NCBI RefSeq assembly: GCF_040149665.1
Contig: NZ_JBEFLP010000001.1
Coordinates: forward strand, 682,001-746,000
Direction of reading: 5' to 3'
DNA length: 64,000 nt
From: Sulfitobacter sp. HNIBRBA3233
GTDB taxonomy: Bacteria; Pseudomonadota; Alphaproteobacteria; Rhodobacterales; Rhodobacteraceae
Below, piece after piece: positions 57,142-64,000 of this stretch. The notes under the pieces are model-generated. The model was given only the letters and a program-made list of their open reading frames with translations, did no database searches and was not told where the DNA came from. Both the position numbers and the translations under genes were made by a program. Positions within the stretch are counted from its first letter, which is position 1. Each line of letters begins with the position of its first letter.

Positions 57142-58509
57142 ATGGATGGCACGGTTCTGGTCGCCGATGACGACCGCACGATCCGCACGGTTCTGACGCA
57201 GGCCCTCACACGCGCGGGATGCAAGGTCCACGCGACCTCCAGCCTGACCACGCTGATGCGCTGGGTCGGCGAGGGCAAGGGCGACGTCGTGATCTCGGAC
57301 GTGGCCATGCCGGACGGTAACGGGTTGGAAATGCTGCCGAAGATCGCCGCCGACCGGCCCGATCTGCCGGTGATCGTCATCTCGGCCCAGAACACCATCA
57401 TGACAGCGATCAAGGCCGCCGAAGCGCAGGCCTATGACTATCTGCCCAAACCCTTCGACCTGCCGGACCTGATGAAACGGACCGCGCGGGCGCTGGAGCG
57501 TTCGGGCGCGCCCAGACGCAGCACCGACAGCACCCCCGAAAAGGACGAAGACGACCTGCCGATGGTCGGCAAGACCGCTGTGATGCAATCGCTCTACCGC
57601 GTCATCGCGCGGGTCATGAACACCGATCTGCCGGTGCTCATCTGGGGCGAGAGCGGGACCGGAAAATCGCTGATCGCGCGCGCGCTGCACGATCTGTCGG
57701 ACCGCCGCAGCCTGCCGTTCGTCACCGTCACCGAATCCGACCTGCGCGAGCTTGAAGGCCCGGCGCAGGTCATGGCGCGGGTGCGCGGCGGCACCCTGCT
57801 GATCGACGAAATCGGTGACATCAGTGCCGAAGTGCAGGCACGGATCGCGCGGATGATGGATATGGAAGGCGACAACAAGCCGCGTTTCATCGCCACCTCG
57901 CAAGTCGACCTCAGCGACGAGTCTGGCAACAGCACGCTGCGCCGTGACCTGTATTACCGCCTGTCCGGGGCCACGCTGCATGTGCCGGGCCTGCGCGACC
58001 GGGTCGAGGATATTCCACTGCTCGCCGCGCATTTTCTGGAACGCGCCGAGGCCGGGCCAACGGGCCCGCGCGTGCTCTCGGACGGGGCGGCGAAAGTGCT
58101 GGCGAAATACCCCTGGCCCGGCAACGTGCGCCAGCTTGAACACGCGATGCGCCAGCTGACCCTCACCAGCCGCGCGCCCGAAATCACCCGCGCCGAGGCA
58201 GAGCAGATCGTCGGCGGCCAGCCCGGCCCGGAACCCGCGCGCGCGGCGGGCAATACCGAACGGCTCGGGGCCAGTGTCGAACGCCACATCCGGCGGTATT
58301 TCGAACTTCACGGCAACGCCCTGCCGCCTCCGGGCCTCTACCAGCGCATCCTGCGCGAGGTCGAAACGCCGCTGATCGAGGTCGCCCTTGCCGCGACCTC
58401 GGGGAATCAGGCCAAATGCGCGGAACTGCTGGGCATCAACCGGAATACTTTGCGAAAGAAGATCACCGATCTCGGAATTGAGGTGACACGCGGTCGAAAA
58501 ATGATGTAA
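57142..58509 (+). CDS. ntrC: Nitrogen regulation response regulator NtrC lacking the GAFTGA loop
   Basis: A 455-residue regulator with a receiver domain (D53; lysine in [11 protein letters not shown]), an AAA+ domain with Walker A GESGTGKS, and a C-terminal Fis-type helix-turn-helix ([19 protein letters not shown]). In ordinary NtrC the sequence LFGHEKGAFTGA lies between Walker A and Walker B (DEIGD). Here that part is deleted and the chain passes directly from [15 protein letters not shown] to TLLIDEIGD. Without it the protein should not activate sigma-54; the Rhodobacter capsulatus NtrC works with sigma-70 and has the same feature. Confidence 0.95.
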   Translation: MDGTVLVADDDRTIRTVLTQALTRAGCKVHATSSLTTLMRWVGEGKGDVVISDVAMPDGNGLEMLPKIAADRPDLPVIVISAQNTIMTAIKAAEAQAYDYLPKPFDLPDLMKRTARALERSGAPRRSTDSTPEKDEDDLPMVGKTAVMQSLYRVIARVMNTDLPVLIWGESGTGKSLIARALHDLSDRRSLPFVTVTESDLRELEGPAQVMARVRGGTLLIDEIGDISAEVQARIARMMDMEGDNKPRFIATSQVDLSDESGNSTLRRDLYYRLSGATLHVPGLRDRVEDIPLLAAHFLERAEAGPTGPRVLSDGAAKVLAKYPWPGNVRQLEHAMRQLTLTSRAPEITRAEAEQIVGGQPGPEPARAAGNTERLGASVERHIRRYFELHGNALPPPGLYQRILREVETPLIEVALAATSGNQAKCAELLGINRNTLRKKITDLGIEVTRGRKMM

Positions 58510-58609
58510 AACCGCCACACAAACGTGGCCATCCGGGGACAATCCGGATCAGGACCACAAAATATGGCGGTACGGTGCCTTTGGCACCACATCAGGTAAG
58601 GGCACAGCA
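58510..58609 (+). promoter_or_regulatory. Three consecutive hairpins in the ntrC-ntrY gap
   Basis: Within 100 bases: GCCAC/GTGGC (58514-58518 and 58525-58529), ATCCGG/CCGGAT (58531-58536 and 58544-58549), and GGTGCC/GGCACC (58574-58579 and 58583-58588, loop TTT). No T-run follows any of them. They may shape expression of ntrY relative to ntrC or mark an RNA end. The whole dusB-ntrX cluster is otherwise tightly packed. Confidence 0.5.
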
Positions 58610-60853
58610 GTGGCGCCCCAAACACGTACATCTTGGCTCATGCGGCTGTCGCAGCTTCGGCGGCAACGGCGCACGCGTACGGTCACGACCTTCGGTCTGG
58701 TCGTGCTCGGGCCGACTTTGGCGCTGGCGACCTATCTGGCGCTGGGGCCGCTCGATCAGGGCAGTACCGATATCCTGCGGCTGATCCTGCTGCTGGATCT
58801 AATCTATATTCTGGTGGTCGCGGCGCTGGTTCTGGCGCAGGTCGCGCGGCTGATCAGTGCGCGGCGCGCCAAATCCGCCGGCTCGCGCCTGCACCTGCGG
58901 CTCTCGGGCGTCTTCGCGCTGATGGCGCTGATCCCGACCGTATCGGTCGCCGTTTTCGCGGTGCTGACCATCAACATCGGGATCGAGGGGTGGTTTTCCG
59001 AACGGGTGCGCGCCGTGGTCGGCAACTCGCTCCTCGCCGCCGAAGCCTACGCGCAGGAAGAACGCCTCGGCCTGCGCGACGACGCGATCAGCCTCGCGCG
59101 CAGCATCGACCGCGCGCGCCAGTCCGGGATCGACCTCAGCGACAGCGAACTGCTAGGCGAAGGCCAGCGCCAGATCCAGCGCGGCCTGCGCGAGGCCTAT
59201 ATGATCGACGGCACCGGCGAAATCCGCGCGCGGGGCGACCGGTCCTATCTGTTCGACTACGAGGAACCCCCGAGAGAGGTTCTGGCGAACGTCACCACCG
59301 ACGACGTGACCCTGATCGAGGACAAGCAGAACAACGAATTCCGCGCGCTCGTGCGTCTCGACAGTTTCGTCGACCGCATTCTCTATATCACCCGCGAGGT
59401 GGATGGCGAATTGCTCAGCCTGCTGGACGAGACGCAGGAAACCATCCGCCTCTACCAGCAGCTTGAAAACGAGCGCGGGCGCACCCTGTTCGAATTCGGG
59501 CTTCTCTATCTCGCGTTCGCGGTCATCATCATTCTGGCCGCCGTCTGGCTGGGCCTTTGGTTCGCCGAACGCCTGTCGGGGCCCGTGGGCCGCCTGACCG
59601 GCGCCGCGCAGCAGGTCGGGGCAGGGGATCTGGACGTGCAGGTCCGCGAGGACGACGGCGACGACGAAATCGCCATGCTGGGGCGCTACTTCAACCAGAT
59701 GACCAAACAGCTCAAGGGCCAGCGCAACACGCTTCTGGACAACACCCGCCAGATCGAACGCCGCCGCAGGCTTTTCGATTCCGTGCTCAGCTCTGTCACC
59801 TCCGGCGTTGTGGGCCTCGACCCCGAGGGCCGCGTCACCTTCGTCAACCGCTCGGCGATGCGGCTCCTGGACTGGGAAGAGACCCAGCAATCGCTGGCGC
59901 TGACGGTCGCGGTGCCGGAATTCGGCCCGCTGTTCGACGCGATCACCACCGGTCCCGCCGAAGCCGCGCAGGAAGAGATCAAGGTTTCCCGGCAAGGGCG
60001 TATGGAAAACCTGCTGGTGCGTATGGCGACGCGCCGCGCCGACGATGGCCGGCTAGAAGGCTACGTTGTGTCCTTCGACGATGTGACCGATCTGGTCTCC
60101 GCGCAGCGGATGGCCGCATGGGGGGACGTCGCGCGCCGCATCGCCCACGAGATCAAGAACCCGCTCACCCCGATCCAGCTTTCCGCCGAGCGCATCCGCC
60201 GCAAATTCTCGGCCGAGGTGAGCGATGCCGAAAAGCTCGAACAGATGACCGGCGTGATCATCCGCCAGACAGGTGATCTGCGCCGCATCGTCGACGAGTT
60301 TTCCAAATTCGCGCGCATGCCCGAGCCGGAGCGCAAACCCCACGATCTGGTGGAACTGGTGCGCGACGCGGTGCTGTTGCAGCGCAGCGGACGACCGGAC
60401 CTGAAGATCCACAGCGACCTGCCCAAGGATCCGATCCCTGCTTTCATCGACGCCACGATGATCAGTCAGGCCTTCACCAACTTGATCAAGAACGCGGGCG
60501 AAGCCATTGATACATTGATCGAAAAAGGCGCGCCCGACGATCTGGCACCGCAGGTGCATGTGACGCTGGGCACCGCCGAAGGCGCGGCGCTGATCACCGT
60601 GGCCGATAACGGGGTGGGCCTGCCCGAAGACCGCGCGCGGCTCTTCGAGCCTTACGTGACCACCCGCAGCGAGGGCACCGGCCTTGGCCTGCCCATCGTC
60701 AAGAAAATCATCGAGGAACATGGCGGCAGCCTGATCCTCACCGACGCTCCCGTGTTCGAGGGGCAGACACATCATGGCGCAATGGCAGAAATCCGGCTGC
60801 CCCTAGACGCCGACATCATTGCCGACCTTCAGGAGGAAAAACAGCATGGGTGA
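58610..60853 (+). CDS. ntrY: Membrane sensor histidine kinase NtrY, GTG start
   Basis: A 747-residue kinase with transmembrane helices near residues 20-40, 50-75, 95-120 and 295-320. A periplasmic domain lies between the last two. HAMP (about 320-375) and PAS (about 385-500) follow, then the phosphoacceptor HEIKNPLTPIQLSAERIRR with H513 and the ATP-binding domain with NLIKNAGEAID and GTGLGLPIVKKI. It acts with NtrX in nitrogen and redox sensing. GTG at 58610 gives the best family length; an ATG 10 codons later is possible. Confidence 0.94.
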   Translation: MAPQTRTSWLMRLSQLRRQRRTRTVTTFGLVVLGPTLALATYLALGPLDQGSTDILRLILLLDLIYILVVAALVLAQVARLISARRAKSAGSRLHLRLSGVFALMALIPTVSVAVFAVLTINIGIEGWFSERVRAVVGNSLLAAEAYAQEERLGLRDDAISLARSIDRARQSGIDLSDSELLGEGQRQIQRGLREAYMIDGTGEIRARGDRSYLFDYEEPPREVLANVTTDDVTLIEDKQNNEFRALVRLDSFVDRILYITREVDGELLSLLDETQETIRLYQQLENERGRTLFEFGLLYLAFAVIIILAAVWLGLWFAERLSGPVGRLTGAAQQVGAGDLDVQVREDDGDDEIAMLGRYFNQMTKQLKGQRNTLLDNTRQIERRRRLFDSVLSSVTSGVVGLDPEGRVTFVNRSAMRLLDWEETQQSLALTVAVPEFGPLFDAITTGPAEAAQEEIKVSRQGRMENLLVRMATRRADDGRLEGYVVSFDDVTDLVSAQRMAAWGDVARRIAHEIKNPLTPIQLSAERIRRKFSAEVSDAEKLEQMTGVIIRQTGDLRRIVDEFSKFARMPEPERKPHDLVELVRDAVLLQRSGRPDLKIHSDLPKDPIPAFIDATMISQAFTNLIKNAGEAIDTLIEKGAPDDLAPQVHVTLGTAEGAALITVADNGVGLPEDRARLFEPYVTTRSEGTGLGLPIVKKIIEEHGGSLILTDAPVFEGQTHHGAMAEIRLPLDADIIADLQEEKQHG

Positions 60854-62243
60854 CATACTGATCGTGGATGACGAACGCGATATTCGCGAGTTGATCTCCG
60901 ACATTCTCGAGGACGAAGGCTATGCCACGCGGCTGGCGGGCAATTCGGACGATGCGATGCAGGCGGTCAACACAGAGCCACCGGCGCTGATGATCCTCGA
61001 TATCTGGCTCAAGGACAGCAAGATGGACGGGATCGACATCCTCAAGACCGTCAAGCGCGACAATCCCGATGTGCCGGTGGTCATCATCTCGGGCCACGGC
61101 AATGTCGAGATCGCGGTCGCGGCGATCAAGCAGGGCGCCTATGACTTCATCGAGAAGCCCTTCAACATCGACCAGCTTCTGGTGGTGATCCGCCGCGCCA
61201 TGGAAACCTCGCGCCTGCGCCGCGAGAACCTGTCGCTGAAGCGTCAGGACGGCAAGGGCACGCAGATGATCGGCAGCTCCGCCGCCTTCCGCACGCTGGT
61301 GGGCCAGCTCGACAAGGTGACCAAATCGAACGGTCGCGTCATGCTGACCGGCCCCGCCGGCTCGGGCAAGGAAGTCGCCGCGCGCTATATCCACGGCAAT
61401 TCGAATCGCGCCTCGGCCCCTTTCATCACCGTCAACTGCGCCGGTGTCGCCCCCGAGCGGATGGAAGAAGTGCTGTTCGGTCGCGAAACCCCGGACCGCG
61501 GGGTCGAGCCGGGGCTTCTCGAACAGGCCCACGGCGGTGTGGTCTATTTCGACGAGGTGGCGGATATGCCGCTCGGCACCCAGTCGAAGATCCTGCGCGT
61601 TCTGGTGGACCAGCAGTTCACCCGCGTGGGCGGCAACGACAAGGTGCGCGTCGATCTGCGGGTCATCTCCTCGACCAACCGTGACCTCGCCGCCGAGATC
61701 GAGGCAGAGCGCTTCCGGCAGGAGCTTTATCACCGGCTGAACGTGGTGCCGATCGCGGTGCCGTCGCTTGCTGACCGGCGCGAGGATATCCCCGAACTCG
61801 CCGCCCATTTCATCACCGATTTCAACGCCACACAGGGTCTGCCCCTGCGCGAGATCAGCGATGATGCGCTGGCGCTGATGCAGACGATGGTCTGGCCCGG
61901 CAACGTGCGACAGCTCAAGAACCTGGTCGAACGGGTGCTGATCCTGGGCGAGGGCACGGCCCCGATCGAGGCCCGCGAACTGCCCGGCGAAGAGGAACCC
62001 GGCGCCGACGAGGGCCGCGTGGTCCTGTCGGGTGCCATGGCCAGCCTGCCGCTGCGCGAGGCGCGCGAGGCGTTCGAACGTGAATACCTGCTGACCCAGA
62101 TCAACCGGTTCGGTGGCAATATCTCGCGGACGGCGAATTTCGTCGGCATGGAACGCTCGGCGCTGCACCGCAAACTCAAGAGCCTCGGTGTGGTCACTTC
62201 GGCCAAATCCGGCGCCCGCGTGGCCCATGTGGACGACGTCTGA
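60846..62243 (+). CDS. ntrX: Response regulator NtrX without GAFTGA
   Basis: A 465-residue regulator. The receiver domain has phosphorylation site D52 (in LMILDIWLKD) and the lysine in FIEKPFNIDQL. The AAA+ domain has Walker A GPAGSGKEVAARY and Walker B VVYFDEVADMP. The segment LFGRETPDRGVEPGLLEQAHGG replaces the GAFTGA loop, as in other alphaproteobacterial NtrX. A Fis-type helix-turn-helix ends the protein (NISRTANFVGMERSALHRKL). It overlaps ntrY by eight bases. Start at 60846 (MGDILIVDD). Confidence 0.95.
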   Translation: MGDILIVDDERDIRELISDILEDEGYATRLAGNSDDAMQAVNTEPPALMILDIWLKDSKMDGIDILKTVKRDNPDVPVVIISGHGNVEIAVAAIKQGAYDFIEKPFNIDQLLVVIRRAMETSRLRRENLSLKRQDGKGTQMIGSSAAFRTLVGQLDKVTKSNGRVMLTGPAGSGKEVAARYIHGNSNRASAPFITVNCAGVAPERMEEVLFGRETPDRGVEPGLLEQAHGGVVYFDEVADMPLGTQSKILRVLVDQQFTRVGGNDKVRVDLRVISSTNRDLAAEIEAERFRQELYHRLNVVPIAVPSLADRREDIPELAAHFITDFNATQGLPLREISDDALALMQTMVWPGNVRQLKNLVERVLILGEGTAPIEARELPGEEEPGADEGRVVLSGAMASLPLREAREAFEREYLLTQINRFGGNISRTANFVGMERSALHRKLKSLGVVTSAKSGARVAHVDDV

Positions 62244-62312
62244 CCAAAGCGGTTAGGCGCGCCCGGCACGCCATGACGGCCCACTGCCTGCGGGGGCGTC
62301 CTACGCTTCGGC

Positions 62313-62329
62313 GGGGGCTGCCCGCCCCC
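62313..62329. terminator. GC-rich hairpin between ntrX and the convergent lipoprotein gene
   Basis: GGGGGC (62313-62318) and GCCCCC (62324-62329) form a six-base stem with a five-base loop in the 90 bases between two converging stop codons. It is followed by TTGCT only, so termination is likely Rho-independent only in part, or Rho-assisted. It could serve both strands. Confidence 0.5.
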
Positions 62330-62333
62330 TTGC

Positions 62334-62798
62334 TCAGCCCGCGGTGCGCACGATCTGGATGCTGCCGTCGCGGTTGCGGATCACGCATGAATTTTCCGTC
62401 AGCGGCGGCAATTGCACGGTCGCGGCCTGTGGTGCGGCCTGTGCCACTTCCGCCGGGCAGGCGGGGATCGACACCCTTGCGTAGCCCTTGTCGGCCATAC
62501 ACTGCTGGGCCGCGCGCGCGCGCAGCGGCGCATTGGCGTCATAGCTGCGGATTTCACCGGGCAGGTAATATCCCTGCGTGGTGATGCATTTGCCATCCTT
62601 GCTGCATTCGCGGCGCGGCGGCACGTATTGGGGCGGCAAACGGCGCACCTGTGTGGCGACAGGCACGTCGCGCAGCGCTGCCACATCGCATTGCGTCTGG
62701 TCGCGGTTGAGCGTCGTAACGCTCACCCCGGGTTTATAGTTGGTTTCGAGCGGCGCGCAGGCGGCAAGTCCGAGAAGCAGTGCGGCAATTTTTTTCAT
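62334..62798 (-). CDS. Putative lipoprotein of unknown function
   Basis: A 154-residue protein with a lipoprotein signal (MKKIAALLLGLAACAP, lipobox LAAC with the cysteine near residue 14). The mature part holds several cysteines (CDVAAL, ECSKDGKC, QCMADKGY, IPACPA, NSCVIR), which suggests disulfide bonds in the periplasm. It is proline- and glutamine-rich. Function unknown. It is convergent with ntrX and divergent from trkA. Confidence 0.83.
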   Translation of the reverse strand: MKKIAALLLGLAACAPLETNYKPGVSVTTLNRDQTQCDVAALRDVPVATQVRRLPPQYVPPRRECSKDGKCITTQGYYLPGEIRSYDANAPLRARAAQQCMADKGYARVSIPACPAEVAQAAPQAATVQLPPLTENSCVIRNRDGSIQIVRTAG

Positions 62799-62921
62799 GG
62801 CACCAGAATGGCAGAGCCGCAACGCGCTGACAATTGAATTGACCGCACCGGGCCACCGTGCGAGTTCTTGACTTTCCACGCCAACAGCAAAGCGCCGCGC
62901 GCGCGGGGGATCCGCTTTTCC

Positions 62922-64000
62922 ATGAAAGTCATCATCTGCGGCGCGGGCCAGGTCGGCTGGCAGATCGCGCGGCATCTCTCTGGCGAAAGAAACGATGTCA
63001 CCGTCGTCGATAGCAATGCCGATCTGGTGCGTCGCGCGACCGATACGCTCGATGTGCAGGGGGTCGCGGGGTTTGCCAGCTATCCGGATGTGCTGGAGCG
63101 GGCAGGGGCGCAAGACGCCGATATGATCATCGCCGCCACCCACTCCGACGAGGTCAACATGGTGACCTGTCAGGTCGCCCATTCGGTATTCGGCATCAGC
63201 CGCAAGATCGCGCGTCTGCGCGCGCAATCCTATCTCACGGCGATCTATTCCGATCTCTACCGGCGCGATCACCTGCCCATCGACGTGGTCATCAGCCCCG
63301 AGCGCGAGGTTGCGCAGGCCGCGTTGCAGCGCCTGTCCGCGCCCGCCGCCTTCGACACCGAGGTTTTCATGGACGGGCATGCGCAGCTTATGGGCATCAC
63401 GCTCGATCCCGGTTGCCCCGTGCTCAACACGCCGCTGCGCCAGCTGACCGATCTGTTCTCGACCCTGCGCGCCGTGGTCGTGGGTGTGCGCCGCGAAGGG
63501 CGGCTGTTCGCCCCCGAACCCAAGGACCAGCTGTTCGAGGGCGACGACTGCTACATCTTCGTCCATCGCGACGACATCTCGCGCACCATGGAGATTTTCG
63601 GCAAATCCTCTTCCACGCAGGACCGCGTGGTGCTGGTGGGCGGCGGCAACGTCGGTCTCAGCGTGGCGCTGGCGCTGGAAAAACGCGCCAAACGCGTCCG
63701 CGCCAAGGTGATCGAGAAGAGCCGCGCCGCCGCCGAACGCGCCGCCGAAGCGCTGGAGCGCACGATCGTGCTCAACGGGGACGGTCTGGATGCGGCACTG
63801 CTGGCCGAGGCGGGGATCAGCCGCGCCGACGCGATGCTCGCCATCACCGATGACGACAAGACCAACATGCTGGCCTGCGTGCGCGCCAAGGCCGAAGGCT
63901 GCAACTACGTGATCGCGCTGATCAACGATCCGACGCTGATCCCGCTGATGCAGCCGCTGGGCATCGACGCCTACATCAACCCGCGCGCCACGACCGTCAG
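62922..64000 (+). CDS. trkA: Trk system potassium uptake protein TrkA, 3' end cut by window edge
   Basis: Cytoplasmic NAD-binding regulator of the Trk potassium channel. About 359 codons are visible of a usual 458. The first RCK/TrkA_N domain has VIICGAGQVGWQIARHL and the following TrkA_C domain ends near residue 230. The second TrkA_N domain starts VVLVGGGNVGLSVALAL. The ATG at 62922 follows AGCAAAG-type weak ribosome sequence, but the conserved protein begins there. trkA near ntrYX is common in Rhodobacteraceae. Confidence 0.95.
   Translation, partial: MKVIICGAGQVGWQIARHLSGERNDVTVVDSNADLVRRATDTLDVQGVAGFASYPDVLERAGAQDADMIIAATHSDEVNMVTCQVAHSVFGISRKIARLRAQSYLTAIYSDLYRRDHLPIDVVISPEREVAQAALQRLSAPAAFDTEVFMDGHAQLMGITLDPGCPVLNTPLRQLTDLFSTLRAVVVGVRREGRLFAPEPKDQLFEGDDCYIFVHRDDISRTMEIFGKSSSTQDRVVLVGGGNVGLSVALALEKRAKRVRAKVIEKSRAAAERAAEALERTIVLNGDGLDAALLAEAGISRADAMLAITDDDKTNMLACVRAKAEGCNYVIALINDPTLIPLMQPLGIDAYINPRATTV

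Noticed and set aside
56725..58542. Open frame of about 605 codons on the minus strand opposite ntrB and ntrC
   Set aside because: Fully covered by two clear regulatory genes on the plus strand; typical GC-rich antisense shadow.
60816..62228. Open frame of about 470 codons on the minus strand opposite ntrX
   Set aside because: Shadow of ntrX with no domain and no start context.

Overview
The window is typical of an alphaproteobacterium of the Rhodobacteraceae (Roseobacter/Rhodobacter group). The evidence is GC-rich coding sequence, the gene order dusB-ntrB-ntrC-ntrY-ntrX, a sciP-ctrA pair, a fused ispDF, lpxI instead of lpxH, and several family-restricted small proteins (DUF6456, DUF6477, DUF1127 and three short single-helix membrane proteins). 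I saw no rRNA, tRNA, CRISPR array, transposase, integrase or phage gene, so this looks like conserved chromosome with a few accessory insertions. The species cannot be fixed from the sequence alone.

Layout. 1-3.5 kb: a peptide-type ABC importer (ATPase cut by the window edge, and two permeases) preceded by an AraC regulator and miaA. 5.7-19.2 kb: the envelope and isoprenoid block pyrH // frr-uppS-cdsA-dxr-rseP, a small membrane protein, bamA-skp-fabZ-lpxA-lpxI-lpxB. A blue-light LOV histidine kinase gene sits inverted between pyrH and frr, and lpxD is absent from its common slot. 19.2-26 kb: mnmA, sciP, ctrA, ligA, recG, then a 42-residue membrane protein behind a LexA-like operator. 26.3-33.3 kb: an IscU-like protein, hisI, gluQ, a methyltransferase, trmFO, a di-haem peroxidase, an enoyl-CoA hydratase-like protein, a thioesterase and a DUF1127 protein. 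33.4-46.4 kb: a MocR regulator, rplM-rpsI, a flavin monooxygenase, a TetR regulator, ppk2, a hydrolase, metA, a P-loop protein, an exporter, guaA, an MttB-family methyltransferase and a DUF6477 protein. 46.7-56 kb: a DUF6456 protein, lipA, two c-type cytochromes, hpt, a COQ10-like protein, an MmgE/PrpD protein, a CinA-like amidase, pgpA and ispDF. 55-62.2 kb: the nitrogen regulation cluster dusB-ntrB-ntrC-ntrY-ntrX. The window ends in a lipoprotein and the start of trkA.

How the genes work together. frr to lpxB links translation recycling with undecaprenyl phosphate, CDP-diacylglycerol, MEP-pathway isoprenoids, outer-membrane protein assembly and lipid A; ispDF and pgpA near 54 kb supply further steps of the same pathways. 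miaA, mnmA, trmFO, gluQ and dusB are five tRNA modification enzymes. ctrA and sciP form the core of the CtrA circuit, and a CtrA-like half-site pair lies before the DUF6456 gene. NtrB/NtrC and NtrY/NtrX are two nitrogen/redox two-component systems; both response regulators lack the GAFTGA loop used to contact sigma-54.

The most interesting points are the LOV kinase inserted in the pyrH-frr block, the LexA-like array in front of a tiny membrane protein, the MocR/DUF1127 divergent pair with repeated ATACAAT operators, the GAFTGA-less NtrC and NtrX, and the tandem hairpins in the metA leader and between ntrC and ntrY.
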